This document shows positions 33,203 to 41,584 of a DNA stretch of 64,000 bases, one piece after another; the first letter of the stretch is position 1; every line of letters starts with the position of its first letter. This DNA is from Lachnospiraceae bacterium KGMB03038 (GTDB lineage: Bacteria; Bacillota; Clostridia; Lachnospirales; Lachnospiraceae), in assembly GCA_007361935.1 (NCBI GenBank), contig CP041667.1:1640501-1704500 (forward strand), given 5' to 3'. The notes beneath the pieces were generated by a model. The model was given only the letters and a program-made list of their open reading frames with translations. It made no database searches and had not been told where the DNA came from. The position numbers were made by a program, and so were the translations under genes.

Positions 33203-33868
33203 ATGGAAACGTATCAGGATCAATCGCTGAGAGGGAAAGTATTTCAAAAACTCAGAGAAGATATTTTGTCCGGTGTGTACCAGGACGGGGATGAGCTGCG
33301 GGAGGCGGCCATTGGAGAAGAAATGGGCGTAAGCCGCACCCCTGTGAGGGAAGCGCTGCGTCAGCTGGAGTTAGAAGGACTGGTGGCTCTCGTCCCTAAT
33401 CGCGGGGCCTACGTGACAGGAATCACCCGCAAAGACGTGTGCGACATATACAAGATCCGCTCCCTGCTGGAAGGACTTTGCGCCAGATGGGCTACCGAAC
33501 ATATTACGGAGAAACAGATCGAAGCGCTGGAAGAGGTAATCCTGCTGTCCGAGTTTTATTTGAAAAAAGAAGGACAGGAACAAGCGCGGCAAGTAGCAGA
33601 ACTTGATGGAAAATTTCATAAAATCTTGTATGAAGCTTCAAATAGTCGTATACTGGAACATGTATTATCGGATTTTCATAAGTATGTAAAGATGGCAAGG
33701 ACCATGTCCGTAGGTGAACAGGACCGGGCGGTCCGTTCCGTGGAAGAGCACCGGGAAATCCTGGAGGCTATCAAGCAAAAGGACGCAGGCCGGGCAGAAC
33801 AGCTGGCAGACCGGCATATCATGAAGGTTATGGAAAATCTGCATATGGAAGAAGAAACACCCGCTTAA
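33203..33868 (+). CDS. GntR family transcriptional regulator (FadR/FCD subfamily)
   Basis: A 221-residue regulator. The N-terminal winged helix has the GntR pattern LREDILSGVYQDGDELREAAIGEEMGVSRTPVREALRQLELEGLVALVPNRGAYV; the rest is an all-helical FCD ligand domain (YKIRSLLEGLCARWA, DGKFHKILYEAS, HREILEAIKQKD), in which the Asp and His positions often hold a metal and a carboxylate ligand. It lies between citrate synthase and icd, 12 and 27 bases from them. It probably represses its own operon through the palindrome at 31728-31749, responding to citrate, 2-oxoglutarate or another organic acid (inference). Confidence 0.88.
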   Translation: METYQDQSLRGKVFQKLREDILSGVYQDGDELREAAIGEEMGVSRTPVREALRQLELEGLVALVPNRGAYVTGITRKDVCDIYKIRSLLEGLCARWATEHITEKQIEALEEVILLSEFYLKKEGQEQARQVAELDGKFHKILYEASNSRILEHVLSDFHKYVKMARTMSVGEQDRAVRSVEEHREILEAIKQKDAGRAEQLADRHIMKVMENLHMEEETPA

Positions 33869-33895
33869 GCGGAACAGACAGGAGGAAAAGGAACG

Positions 33896-35092
33896 ATGGC
33901 GAAAATCAAAATGGCAAACCCGATCGTGGAGATGGACGGAGACGAAATGACCAGGATCCTCTGGCGGATGATCAAAGAAAATCTGCTGGAGCCGTTTATT
34001 GAATTGAATACGGAATATTACGATCTGGGACTGGAACACCGTAACGAGACCAATGACCAGGTAACCGTTGATTCAGCAAATGCCACCAAGAAACATAAGG
34101 TTGCGGTAAAATGCGCGACCATTACGCCAAACGCGGCCAGGATGGAAGAGTATGATCTGAAAGAAATGTGGAAAAGCCCCAACGGAACGATCCGGGCAAT
34201 CCTGGATGGAACCGTTTTCCGGGCGCCCATCGTAGTAAAAGGGATCGAGCCCTGCGTGAAAAATTGGGAGAAACCAATCACCATCGCAAGACATGCTTAC
34301 GGGGATGTTTATAAGGGAACGGAGATGAAGATCCCGGGAGCGGGAAAAGCGGAATTGGTCTACACGGCAGAAGACGGGACTCAGACAAGAGAGCTGATCC
34401 ATGAGTTCAAAGGCGCGGGGATCATCCAGGGAATGCATAATCTGAACGCTTCCATTGAAAGCTTCGCCAGAAGCTGCTTTACCTACGCTCTGGACACGAA
34501 ACAGGATCTGTGGTTTGCTACAAAAGATACGATTTCCAAGAAATATGACCATACCTTTAAAGATATTTTCCAGGAAATCTACGAGGCAGAATTTGATGAA
34601 AAGTTCAAAGCCGCTGGAATTGAATATTTCTACACTTTGATCGATGATGCGGTAGCGCGGGTGATGAAGTCCAAAGGCGGTTACATTTGGGCCTGCAAAA
34701 ACTATGACGGAGACGTGATGAGCGATATGATCTCTTCCGCTTTTGGATCGCTGGCGATGATGACCTCCGTGCTGGTGTCTCCAGATGGATATTACGAATA
34801 TGAGGCCGCTCATGGAACTGTGCAGCGCCACTATTATAAACATCTGAAGGGAGAAGAGACCTCCACAAACTCCGTGGCAACCATCTTTGCCTGGAGCGGA
34901 GCCCTCAGGAAGCGGGGCGAGCTGGACGGCAATCAGGAACTTCAGGATTTCGCGGATCGTCTGGAAAAGGCCACCATCGAAACCATCGAAGGAGGAAAGA
35001 TGACCAAGGATCTGGCGCTGATCACCACACTGGAGAATCCCACAGTGCTAAACAGCGAGGAATTCATCAAAGCAATCGCGGAGAAAATGTAG
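33896..35092 (+). CDS. icd: NADP-dependent isocitrate dehydrogenase, eukaryote-like type
   Basis: A 398-residue enzyme that oxidises isocitrate to 2-oxoglutarate with NADP. Sequence marks are PIVEMDGDEMTRILWRMIKE, CATITPNAARMEEY (substrate Thr and Asn), NGTIRAILDGTVFRAPI, RHAYGDVYKG and YEAAHGTVQRHYYKH with the NADP loop after it. This pattern belongs to the subfamily of homodimeric enzymes shared with eukaryotes, not the E. coli type. With citrate synthase it supplies carbon for glutamate; aconitase is not in the window. AGGAGGAAAAGG lies upstream. Copy B of the 65-base repeat follows. Confidence 0.95.
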   Translation: MAKIKMANPIVEMDGDEMTRILWRMIKENLLEPFIELNTEYYDLGLEHRNETNDQVTVDSANATKKHKVAVKCATITPNAARMEEYDLKEMWKSPNGTIRAILDGTVFRAPIVVKGIEPCVKNWEKPITIARHAYGDVYKGTEMKIPGAGKAELVYTAEDGTQTRELIHEFKGAGIIQGMHNLNASIESFARSCFTYALDTKQDLWFATKDTISKKYDHTFKDIFQEIYEAEFDEKFKAAGIEYFYTLIDDAVARVMKSKGGYIWACKNYDGDVMSDMISSAFGSLAMMTSVLVSPDGYYEYEAAHGTVQRHYYKHLKGEETSTNSVATIFAWSGALRKRGELDGNQELQDFADRLEKATIETIEGGKMTKDLALITTLENPTVLNSEEFIKAIAEKM

Positions 35093-35105
35093 TTGATTCA
35101 ATTCG

Positions 35106-35170
35106 GGACGTAGTAAAATGCAAAAAGGCTACGTCCCAAATTGACTTTTGGGGTGTACCCAAACGACGAA
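35106..35170. repeat. Dispersed 65-base element, copy B, with a strong hairpin
   Basis: The second copy of the element at 31548-31612. Its outer part folds into a perfect 9-bp hairpin (GGGACGTAG 35105-35113 with CTACGTCCC 35129-35137), which could end icd transcription. The GGGGTGTACCC-AAACGACGAA block at the 3' side is its most conserved part. Confidence 0.65.
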
Positions 35171-35205
35171 AATCAGTTTGAAGGACGCAAAAAGGGGAGG
35201 CTTGT

Positions 35206-35916
35206 ATGAAGATACTGATGATTAATGGGACTATGAGAAGGGGGAAATCTTATATTCTCGGCAGGATGCTGATCGAACGGATCGCGAAAGAGGAGGATGT
35301 GGTGGATGAGCTTTTTCTACCGAAAGATATGCCGGAGTTCTGCAGAGGCTGTGGGCTTTGTATCCGGCAGGGGGAAACCAAATGCCCGGATTATCTGATC
35401 TACCTTAGAAGGATTACGAAAATGATGGATGAGGCGGATCTTCTGGTGTTTACCACGCCGGTATTTGTGTTTCATGCCAGCGGGCAGATGAAAGCGCTTT
35501 TGGATCATTATGGGTACCGCTGGATGGTCCACCGGCCGGCGGCGGCTATGTTTAGGAAACAGGCGGTCTGCGTGACCACGGCCGCGGGCGCGGGCATGAG
35601 AAGCGCTTTGAAAGATATTACGGACAGTCTTTACTGGTGGGGCGTGGCAAGAGTTTATAAATGCGGCGCGGCGGTTCCGGTTTCATCCTGGGATGAGGCG
35701 GATCAGGCTTTGCAGGATCAGGTGAAGGAAAAACTGGATAAGATCAGTTCCAAAATCATTCGAGATCCGCAGAAGGTCCGGCCGTCACTGCGGGCAAAGC
35801 TGCTGTTTTACATCATGCGCATCTTTCAGAAACGAAAAGAAAAAGAGGACATAGACCAAAGATACTGGGCAGAACGTGGATGGCTGGGACGAAAGCGTCC
35901 CTGGAAGGAAACATAA
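35206..35916 (+). CDS. Flavodoxin-like NAD(P)H-dependent oxidoreductase
   Basis: A 236-residue protein with a flavodoxin-like fold: MKILMINGTMRRGKSYILG for the FMN phosphate loop, CRGCGLCIRQGETKCP with four cysteines as in iron-sulfur flavoproteins or multimeric flavodoxin reductases, and ADLLVFTTPVFVFHASGQMKALLDHYGYRW, the flavin-edge segment of the family. The C-terminal 60 residues (RAKLLFYIMRIFQKRKEKED) are basic and may lie at the membrane. It likely reduces a small molecule or protein with NAD(P)H through FMN; the partner is unknown. AAAGGGGAGG is upstream. Confidence 0.75.
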   Translation: MKILMINGTMRRGKSYILGRMLIERIAKEEDVVDELFLPKDMPEFCRGCGLCIRQGETKCPDYLIYLRRITKMMDEADLLVFTTPVFVFHASGQMKALLDHYGYRWMVHRPAAAMFRKQAVCVTTAAGAGMRSALKDITDSLYWWGVARVYKCGAAVPVSSWDEADQALQDQVKEKLDKISSKIIRDPQKVRPSLRAKLLFYIMRIFQKRKEKEDIDQRYWAERGWLGRKRPWKET

Positions 35917-35975
35917 AACTTCTTTTTTGGCATATAGTGCAGAAAGGACATTTGTGAGCAGGTGGATATGCGCAT

Positions 35976-36686
35976 ATGCACGATCAGGGCAAACGGTTTC
36001 TCCTTGTCTTTCTGCTGGCTTTTTTCTCAGTACTGGCCATACATAAGCTGTATGAAACAGGCCGGACCAATACTTGGAAGAAGACAGAGATCCAGAATGA
36101 AAGCTTCCGGGCAGAGTTTTTCTCGGATAAGCTGTGGAAACGAAAGGACCAATTGCCTCAGGAGAGCAGCCGTCTTCTGGAAGCGGTAAAACAGGAAGTA
36201 AAATATTTTCCGGTGCCGGAATCCACGCTGGATCCCAAACTCAAAACTTCATATGTCAATACGTGGATGTCCGAACGCAATTATGGCGGAAAGCGGGGGC
36301 ATGAGGGGATTGATATTATGGCGCTCAAGAACCAAAGGGGATTGTATCCGGTCCTTAGTATGACGGACGGAGTGATCACCAATCTGGGCTGGCTGGAGCA
36401 GGGAGGGTACCGGATCGGAATTACAGGAGATAGTGGTACTTATTATTACTACGCACATCTAGATTCTTATACAGAGATCCAGAAAGGCGATAAAGTGAAG
36501 GCCGGCGAACTCCTTGGTTATATGGGAGATTCCGGATATGGGCCGGAAGGGACGACAGGGAAATTTGACGTACATCTCCACATTGGGATCTACGTCTATC
36601 TGGATGGGGAGGAGATCAGCCTGAATCCCTATTATGTCCTGCGGTGGCTGGAAGATCACCGGTTGAAATATGAATTCTCTGGATAA
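35976..36686 (+). CDS. M23 family metallopeptidase with an N-terminal membrane anchor
   Basis: A 236-residue protein with one N-terminal membrane helix (RFLLVFLLAFFSVLAIHKLY), a short stalk and an M23 (LytM/lysostaphin-like) domain from about residue 85. Zinc ligands are visible in RGHEGIDIMA (His and Asp) and DVHLHIGIYV (HxH). Such enzymes cut peptide cross-bridges of peptidoglycan or, when ligands are lost, activate amidases; here all four ligands appear present. Single gene with AGGTGG upstream; no close partner. Function in wall remodelling is inferred from the family. Confidence 0.85.
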   Translation: MHDQGKRFLLVFLLAFFSVLAIHKLYETGRTNTWKKTEIQNESFRAEFFSDKLWKRKDQLPQESSRLLEAVKQEVKYFPVPESTLDPKLKTSYVNTWMSERNYGGKRGHEGIDIMALKNQRGLYPVLSMTDGVITNLGWLEQGGYRIGITGDSGTYYYYAHLDSYTEIQKGDKVKAGELLGYMGDSGYGPEGTTGKFDVHLHIGIYVYLDGEEISLNPYYVLRWLEDHRLKYEFSG

Positions 36687-36717
36687 CCTCCTTCGGGTAG
36701 AGTTCTTTCGGCAAATA

Positions 36718-36726
36718 TGGTATACT
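36718..36726 (+). promoter_or_regulatory. Possible extended -10 promoter of the rsmF operon
   Basis: TG at 36718-36719 one base before TATACT (36721-36726) makes an extended -10 element; no good -35 is present. It is 50 bases before rsmF. Confidence 0.4.
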
Positions 36727-36775
36727 GATTTCAGTCTGTTTGATTACAGAGAGAAAAAAGCTGGAGGAAAAATAG

Positions 36776-38215
36776 ATGAAGCTGCCCCAGGCGTTTGAAG
36801 AGAAAATGTGCAGTCTCCTTGGAGACGAGTTTGAACAATATATAAACTGTTTTGAGAACCCAAGATATTATGGGCTGCGGGTCAATACAAGCAAAATTTC
36901 CGTGGAAGAGTTTCAAAAAATCTGTCCCTTTCCGATCCGCCCGATCCCCTGGATCAGCAACGGGTTCTACTATGACGGAGAAAAAGAAGTCCCTTCTAAG
37001 CATCCCTATTATTTTGCGGGACTTTATTACCTGCAGGAGCCAAGCGCAATGACGCCGGCTTCCCGATTGCCCATCGAGCCGGGAGACCGGGTGCTGGATG
37101 TGTGCGCGGCCCCTGGGGGAAAGGCCACGGAGCTGGGAGCGAAATTGGGAGGAAGGGGCCTCTTGGCTGCCAATGACCTGAGCAGCTCCCGCGCCAAAGG
37201 GCTTTTGAAAAATCTGGAATTGTTCGGCATCGGAAATATGCTGGTCTTAAGTGAAGAGCCAGGCGCTTTGGTTTCACATTTTCAAGAATATTTTGATAAG
37301 ATCCTGATCGACGCCCCCTGCTCTGGCGAGGGAATGTTCCGCAAAGACCGGAAGATGATCAAAGCATGGGAAGAGCATGGACCGGAGTATTTCTGCAAGA
37401 TCCAGAAAGGGATCATCCTGCAGGCAGCCCAGATGCTGCGGCCGGGAGGTCTTATGCTGTATTCTACCTGTACCTTTGACCAGAGGGAAAATGAAGAAGT
37501 GATTGCCCATCTGCTGGAGCGTTTCCCGGAATTTAAGATTCTTCCCATGGAGTCTTACCAGGGCTTTTCTTCTGGAATCAGCCAGTCAGAGGAACTGCGC
37601 GATACGGTGCGCATCTTCCCCCACAAAATGCAGGGAGAAGGCCACTATCTGGCCCTTCTAAGAAAAGGGGCAAAAGGACAGGCGGCCCAAGCAGCCCAGA
37701 CTTCTCTAAAAACCATGGGGAAAGGGAAATCCCTTCCGGAACCTTTGGAGGATTTCCTGGGAGAGATCACTTGGGAACTGGACCCTTCCAGAATCCAGAT
37801 CAACAAGGAGCGGGTTTATTATATGCCGGAAGGCGTGCCCGATCTGCGGGGCGTCCGTTTCCTGCGGACAGGCCTTTTGATGGGCGAACTGAAGAAAGAA
37901 CGGTTTGAGCCAAGCCAGGCCCTGGCCATGTGCCTGAAGCGGGAGGAATATAGCCGCAGTCTCAATCTCTCGTCTCAGGATGAGCGGGTGTTCCGCTATC
38001 TGAAGGGAGAGACTCTGGACGTGGAAGACTTGATGGAAGATCCGGCTCAGACTCCAGGCAGAGAAAACAAGAAAGGCAAGAAAAGCGGGAAAGCCAAGAA
38101 GGGAAAAGAAAACAACTGGTATCTGGTCTGCGTAGACGGGTATCCCTTGGGATGGGGGAAACTGGCAGGAGATACGTTGAAGAATAAATATCTTCCCGGC
38201 TGGAGGATGTGCTGA
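36776..38215 (+). CDS. rRNA cytosine-5 methyltransferase, RsmF/RsmB type
   Basis: A 479-residue RNA m5C methyltransferase of the NOL1/NOP2/Sun family. The SAM loop is VLDVCAAPGGKATELGAKLGG, motif IV with the first catalytic Cys is LIDAPCSGEGMFRKD, and motif VI with the second is YSTCTFDQRENEEV. The C-terminal part is the RsmF-type RNA-binding extension, interrupted by a lysine/glycine-rich insert (about residues 425-450, KKGKKSGKAKKGKE). Likely methylates 16S rRNA. It opens a chain of six genes linked by ATGA-type overlaps: its TGA shares a base with the next ATG. GGAGG precedes the start. Confidence 0.88.
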   Translation: MKLPQAFEEKMCSLLGDEFEQYINCFENPRYYGLRVNTSKISVEEFQKICPFPIRPIPWISNGFYYDGEKEVPSKHPYYFAGLYYLQEPSAMTPASRLPIEPGDRVLDVCAAPGGKATELGAKLGGRGLLAANDLSSSRAKGLLKNLELFGIGNMLVLSEEPGALVSHFQEYFDKILIDAPCSGEGMFRKDRKMIKAWEEHGPEYFCKIQKGIILQAAQMLRPGGLMLYSTCTFDQRENEEVIAHLLERFPEFKILPMESYQGFSSGISQSEELRDTVRIFPHKMQGEGHYLALLRKGAKGQAAQAAQTSLKTMGKGKSLPEPLEDFLGEITWELDPSRIQINKERVYYMPEGVPDLRGVRFLRTGLLMGELKKERFEPSQALAMCLKREEYSRSLNLSSQDERVFRYLKGETLDVEDLMEDPAQTPGRENKKGKKSGKAKKGKENNWYLVCVDGYPLGWGKLAGDTLKNKYLPGWRMC

Positions 38216-39003
38216 TGATGCGGCTGGACAAATATCTTTCGGAAGCAGGAGAAGGAAGCCGCCAGCAGGTGAAGGCGTATATCCGCCAGGGCCGGGTAGA
38301 GATCGACGGAGTTTTGGCGAAAAAGCCTGAGACGAAAGTTGATGAAGGAAAGCAAAAGGTATCCCTGGACGGCAGGGAGATTCTCTATCAGAAATATGAG
38401 TATTATATGCTGAACAAGCCGGCGGGCGTGATCACGGCTACAGCAGACGGCAGAGAACAGACGGTGCTGGATCTGCTTGGTGAGAAACGCCGTCCAGATC
38501 TGTTTCCGGTGGGAAGATTGGACAAAGATACGGAGGGACTTCTTCTGATCACCAATGACGGCGCTTTGGGGCATCGGTTATTATCGCCCCGCAAGCACGT
38601 GGACAAGTGCTATTACGCCAGGGTGCGGGGAGAAGTGACAGACCAGGATGTGGAGAGGTTCGCGCAAGGAATCTGTATCGGACTTTCCCCCAAAAAAGGA
38701 AAACAGGGACAGAAGCAGGAGGAGTGGGCAAGCCCCGCGAAACTGGAGATCCTGAATGTGATCCATCCATCCGCGCAGGAGGCGGAAGAGACCGGGAAAG
38801 CGGCAGAAGAAGAGGAGCCTGTATCGGAGGTCCTTGTGACCATCCAGGAGGGAAAATTCCATCAGGTCAAACGGATGTTTCTGGCAGTGGGGAAAGAAGT
38901 GGTGTATCTGAAGCGGCTGTCAATGGGCGGCCTTCGGTTGGATCAGAAGCTGGAGCCTGGACAGTACCGGAGGCTTACAGATGAGGAGATAGAGAAACTA
39001 TGA
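38215..39003 (+). CDS. RsuA/RluB family rRNA pseudouridine synthase
   Basis: A 262-residue enzyme with an N-terminal S4 RNA-binding domain (MRLDKYLSEAGEGSRQQVKAYIRQGRVEIDG) and the catalytic domain with Asp in VGRLDKDTEGLLLITNDG, then KCYYARVRG and a final IQEGKFHQVKRMFLAVG. It converts specific uridines of rRNA to pseudouridine. A Glu/Lys-rich insert (about residues 155-205) separates the last parts. I place the start at the ATG at 38215, which overlaps the rsmF stop and follows GGAGG by 8 bases; a GTG at 38209 is possible. Confidence 0.88.
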   Translation: MMRLDKYLSEAGEGSRQQVKAYIRQGRVEIDGVLAKKPETKVDEGKQKVSLDGREILYQKYEYYMLNKPAGVITATADGREQTVLDLLGEKRRPDLFPVGRLDKDTEGLLLITNDGALGHRLLSPRKHVDKCYYARVRGEVTDQDVERFAQGICIGLSPKKGKQGQKQEEWASPAKLEILNVIHPSAQEAEETGKAAEEEEPVSEVLVTIQEGKFHQVKRMFLAVGKEVVYLKRLSMGGLRLDQKLEPGQYRRLTDEEIEKL

Positions 39004-39680
39004 AACATATGCTGGAAAATGTGGACGCGGTAATCTTTGATATGGACGGCACTTTGATCGACTCTATGTGGATCTGGCCGGATATCGACCAGGTGTATTT
39101 GGAGAGATATGACCTGACCCAGCCGGAGGATTTCCATCAGGCCATGGAGGGGATGAGTTATCGGGAGGTGGCCCAGTATTTCCTGGATACCTTTCCTTCT
39201 CTTCCAAGAACGCGGGAGGAGATCATGGAGGATTGGACCCAGATGGCTTATGAACGGTACATGACTCAGGTTCCTCTGAAGACAGGTGCTGGTGAATTTA
39301 TCCAAAGGATGCGTAAGATGGGGAAGAAAATCGGGATCGCCACCAGCAATGGACGGCGGCTGGTAGACGATACGCTGGAAGCCCTGAAGATCACGGAGCT
39401 TTTTGACTCTGTAAGAACGGCCTGCGAAGTGGCTTCTGGGAAGCCGGCGCCGGATGTGTATCTTCTGGTTGCAAAAGATATGGGCGTGGCGCCGGAGCGC
39501 TGCCTGGTCTTTGAAGACGTTCCCATGGGGATCCTGGCAGGGAAAAACGCGGGTATGAAAGTCTGCGCGGTGGAAGACGATTTCTCGAAACCCCAGGAGA
39601 AGAAGAAACGGGAACTTGCTGACTATTATATCCAGGATTACGAAGATATTATCAACGAAACCTACGAGGTATTGAAATGA
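39000..39680 (+). CDS. HAD family hydrolase (beta-phosphoglucomutase-like)
   Basis: A 226-residue haloacid-dehalogenase-type phosphatase. Motif I is VIFDMDGTLIDSM, motif II the Thr/Ser in IATSNGRR, motif III the Lys in ASGKPAPDVYLL and motif IV EDVPMGILAGKNAG; a small helical cap (residues 18-85) follows motif I as in the beta-phosphoglucomutase and phosphoglycolate phosphatase group. The substrate is not known. It overlaps the genes on both sides by ATGA. Confidence 0.85.
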   Translation: MKHMLENVDAVIFDMDGTLIDSMWIWPDIDQVYLERYDLTQPEDFHQAMEGMSYREVAQYFLDTFPSLPRTREEIMEDWTQMAYERYMTQVPLKTGAGEFIQRMRKMGKKIGIATSNGRRLVDDTLEALKITELFDSVRTACEVASGKPAPDVYLLVAKDMGVAPERCLVFEDVPMGILAGKNAGMKVCAVEDDFSKPQEKKKRELADYYIQDYEDIINETYEVLK

Positions 39681-41584
39681 AACAGGACTTTTTGCCTCTG
39701 TGCAGGGCTGATATGGAAGCGCGGGGATGGGACCGGCCGGATTTTGTCTATGTAAGCGGGGATGCCTATGTGGATCATCCTTCCTTTGGGACGGCCATCA
39801 TTACCCGGCTTTTGGAAGCCAGGGGCTACCGGGTGGCGGTCCTTTCCCAGCCGGACTGGCGGAAAACAGAGAGCATCACGGAATATGGAAGGCCCCGGCT
39901 TGGATTCCTGGTGTCTGCCGGAAATATGGATTCTATGGTCAATCACTATACCGTGTCCAAAAAGCGGCGGCAAAAGGATGCCTACACGCCGGGAGGGGCT
40001 ATGGGAAAACGGCCGGATTACGCGGCGGTGGTCTATGGGAACCTGATCCGTCAGGCTTATAAGGACGTGCCGGTGATCCTGGGCGGGATCGAGGCCAGCC
40101 TGCGGCGTCTGGCCCACTATGATTACTGGTCAGACCGGCTGAAACGGTCCGTGCTCTTAGATTCCGGGGCGGATCTGATATCCTATGGAATGGGAGAACA
40201 TTCGATCCCCGAGATCGCGGAGGCGCTGGATGCGGGACTGGATGTGAAGGACATTACGTTTGTGCCGGGAACCGTATACCGGACCAAAAGTCTGGACGGA
40301 GTCTACGATGCCCAGATTCTCCCTTCTTATGAGGATCTGCAGGCGGACAAATTAAACTATGCAAAAAGTTTTTATACCCAGTACAAAAATACTGATCCAT
40401 TTACCGGGAAACGTCTGGTGGAGCCATATGGAGAACATCTCTATGTGGTGCAGAATCCCCCGGCCAAACCTTTGACGACTCAGGAGATGGATGATGTTTA
40501 CAGCTATCCCTATATGCGGACTTACCATCCTTCTTATGAACCGCTGGGCGGCGTTCCGGCTGTCTCGGAAGTAAAATTCAGTTTGATCAGCAACCGGGGA
40601 TGTTTTGGGGGATGCAGCTTCTGTGCCCTGACCTTCCATCAGGGAAGGATCATCCAGACCAGAAGCCATGCTTCTTTGCTGGAAGAGGCGGAAGGATTTG
40701 CCAAGGACCCGGATTTTAAAGGATATATCCATGACGTGGGAGGGCCGACCGCCGATTTCAGGCATCCTTCTTGCAAGAAGCAGATGGAACATGGGGTCTG
40801 CCCGGACCGGCAGTGTCTGTTCCCGAAGCCCTGCCCGAATTTAAAGGCGGATCACAGGGACTATGTTTCCCTTCTGCGGAAGCTTCGAAAACTTCCCCAT
40901 GTAAAGAAAGTATTTATACGTTCCGGCATCCGGTTTGACTATGTATTGGCTGACCCGGAAGATACCTTTCTCAAAGAACTGTGCCAATATCATGTCAGCG
41001 GCCAGTTGAAAGTCGCCCCGGAACATGTGTCGGATCGGGTGCTCACCCGGATGGGGAAACCGGAGAACCGGGTGTATCAGGAGTTTGTGCGGCGTTACCG
41101 CAAGATGAATCAAAGGCTGGGCAAGGATCAGTATCTGGTGCCTTATCTGATGTCCTCCCATCCCGGATCCACCCTGAAAGAAGCGGTAGAACTGGCGGAA
41201 TACTTAAGAGATCTAGGGTATATGCCGGAGCAGGTGCAGGATTTTTATCCTACGCCGTCCACCCTTTCCACCTGTATGTATTATACAGGGGTAGATCCCA
41301 GGGACATGAAACCGGTCTATGTACCAAAGAATCCTCATGAAAAAGCCATGCAGAGGGCGCTGATCCAGTATCGGGACCCGAAGAATTATGAGCTGGTCCG
41401 GGAAGCCCTTGAGAAGGCAGGACGGACCGATCTGATCGGATATGGGAAAGGCTGTCTGATCCGGCCCAAAGGGAAGGAACCTATTCAGGGGAAGGAGGCC
41501 TTCTTGCAGAGCCGGAAAGACAGGAAGCCAAATAGGAAGAAAAAGACCATCCGAAATATCCATAAGAAGAAAGCGGGGAGATGA
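39677..41584 (+). CDS. YgiQ family radical SAM protein
   Basis: A 635-residue radical SAM protein of the YgiQ family. An N-terminal domain with ILGGIEASLRRLAHYDYWSD, characteristic of the family, precedes the 4Fe-4S motif NRGCFGGCSFCALTFHQGR; downstream are KVFIRSGIRFDYVL and QLKVAPEHVSDRVL. A second cysteine set (CKKQMEHGVCPDRQCLFPKPC) may bind another cluster. The C-terminus is strongly basic (RKDRKPNRKKKTIRN). Its reaction is unknown. ATGA overlaps tie it to the HAD gene before and the SDR gene after. Confidence 0.9.
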   Translation: MKQDFLPLCRADMEARGWDRPDFVYVSGDAYVDHPSFGTAIITRLLEARGYRVAVLSQPDWRKTESITEYGRPRLGFLVSAGNMDSMVNHYTVSKKRRQKDAYTPGGAMGKRPDYAAVVYGNLIRQAYKDVPVILGGIEASLRRLAHYDYWSDRLKRSVLLDSGADLISYGMGEHSIPEIAEALDAGLDVKDITFVPGTVYRTKSLDGVYDAQILPSYEDLQADKLNYAKSFYTQYKNTDPFTGKRLVEPYGEHLYVVQNPPAKPLTTQEMDDVYSYPYMRTYHPSYEPLGGVPAVSEVKFSLISNRGCFGGCSFCALTFHQGRIIQTRSHASLLEEAEGFAKDPDFKGYIHDVGGPTADFRHPSCKKQMEHGVCPDRQCLFPKPCPNLKADHRDYVSLLRKLRKLPHVKKVFIRSGIRFDYVLADPEDTFLKELCQYHVSGQLKVAPEHVSDRVLTRMGKPENRVYQEFVRRYRKMNQRLGKDQYLVPYLMSSHPGSTLKEAVELAEYLRDLGYMPEQVQDFYPTPSTLSTCMYYTGVDPRDMKPVYVPKNPHEKAMQRALIQYRDPKNYELVREALEKAGRTDLIGYGKGCLIRPKGKEPIQGKEAFLQSRKDRKPNRKKKTIRNIHKKKAGR

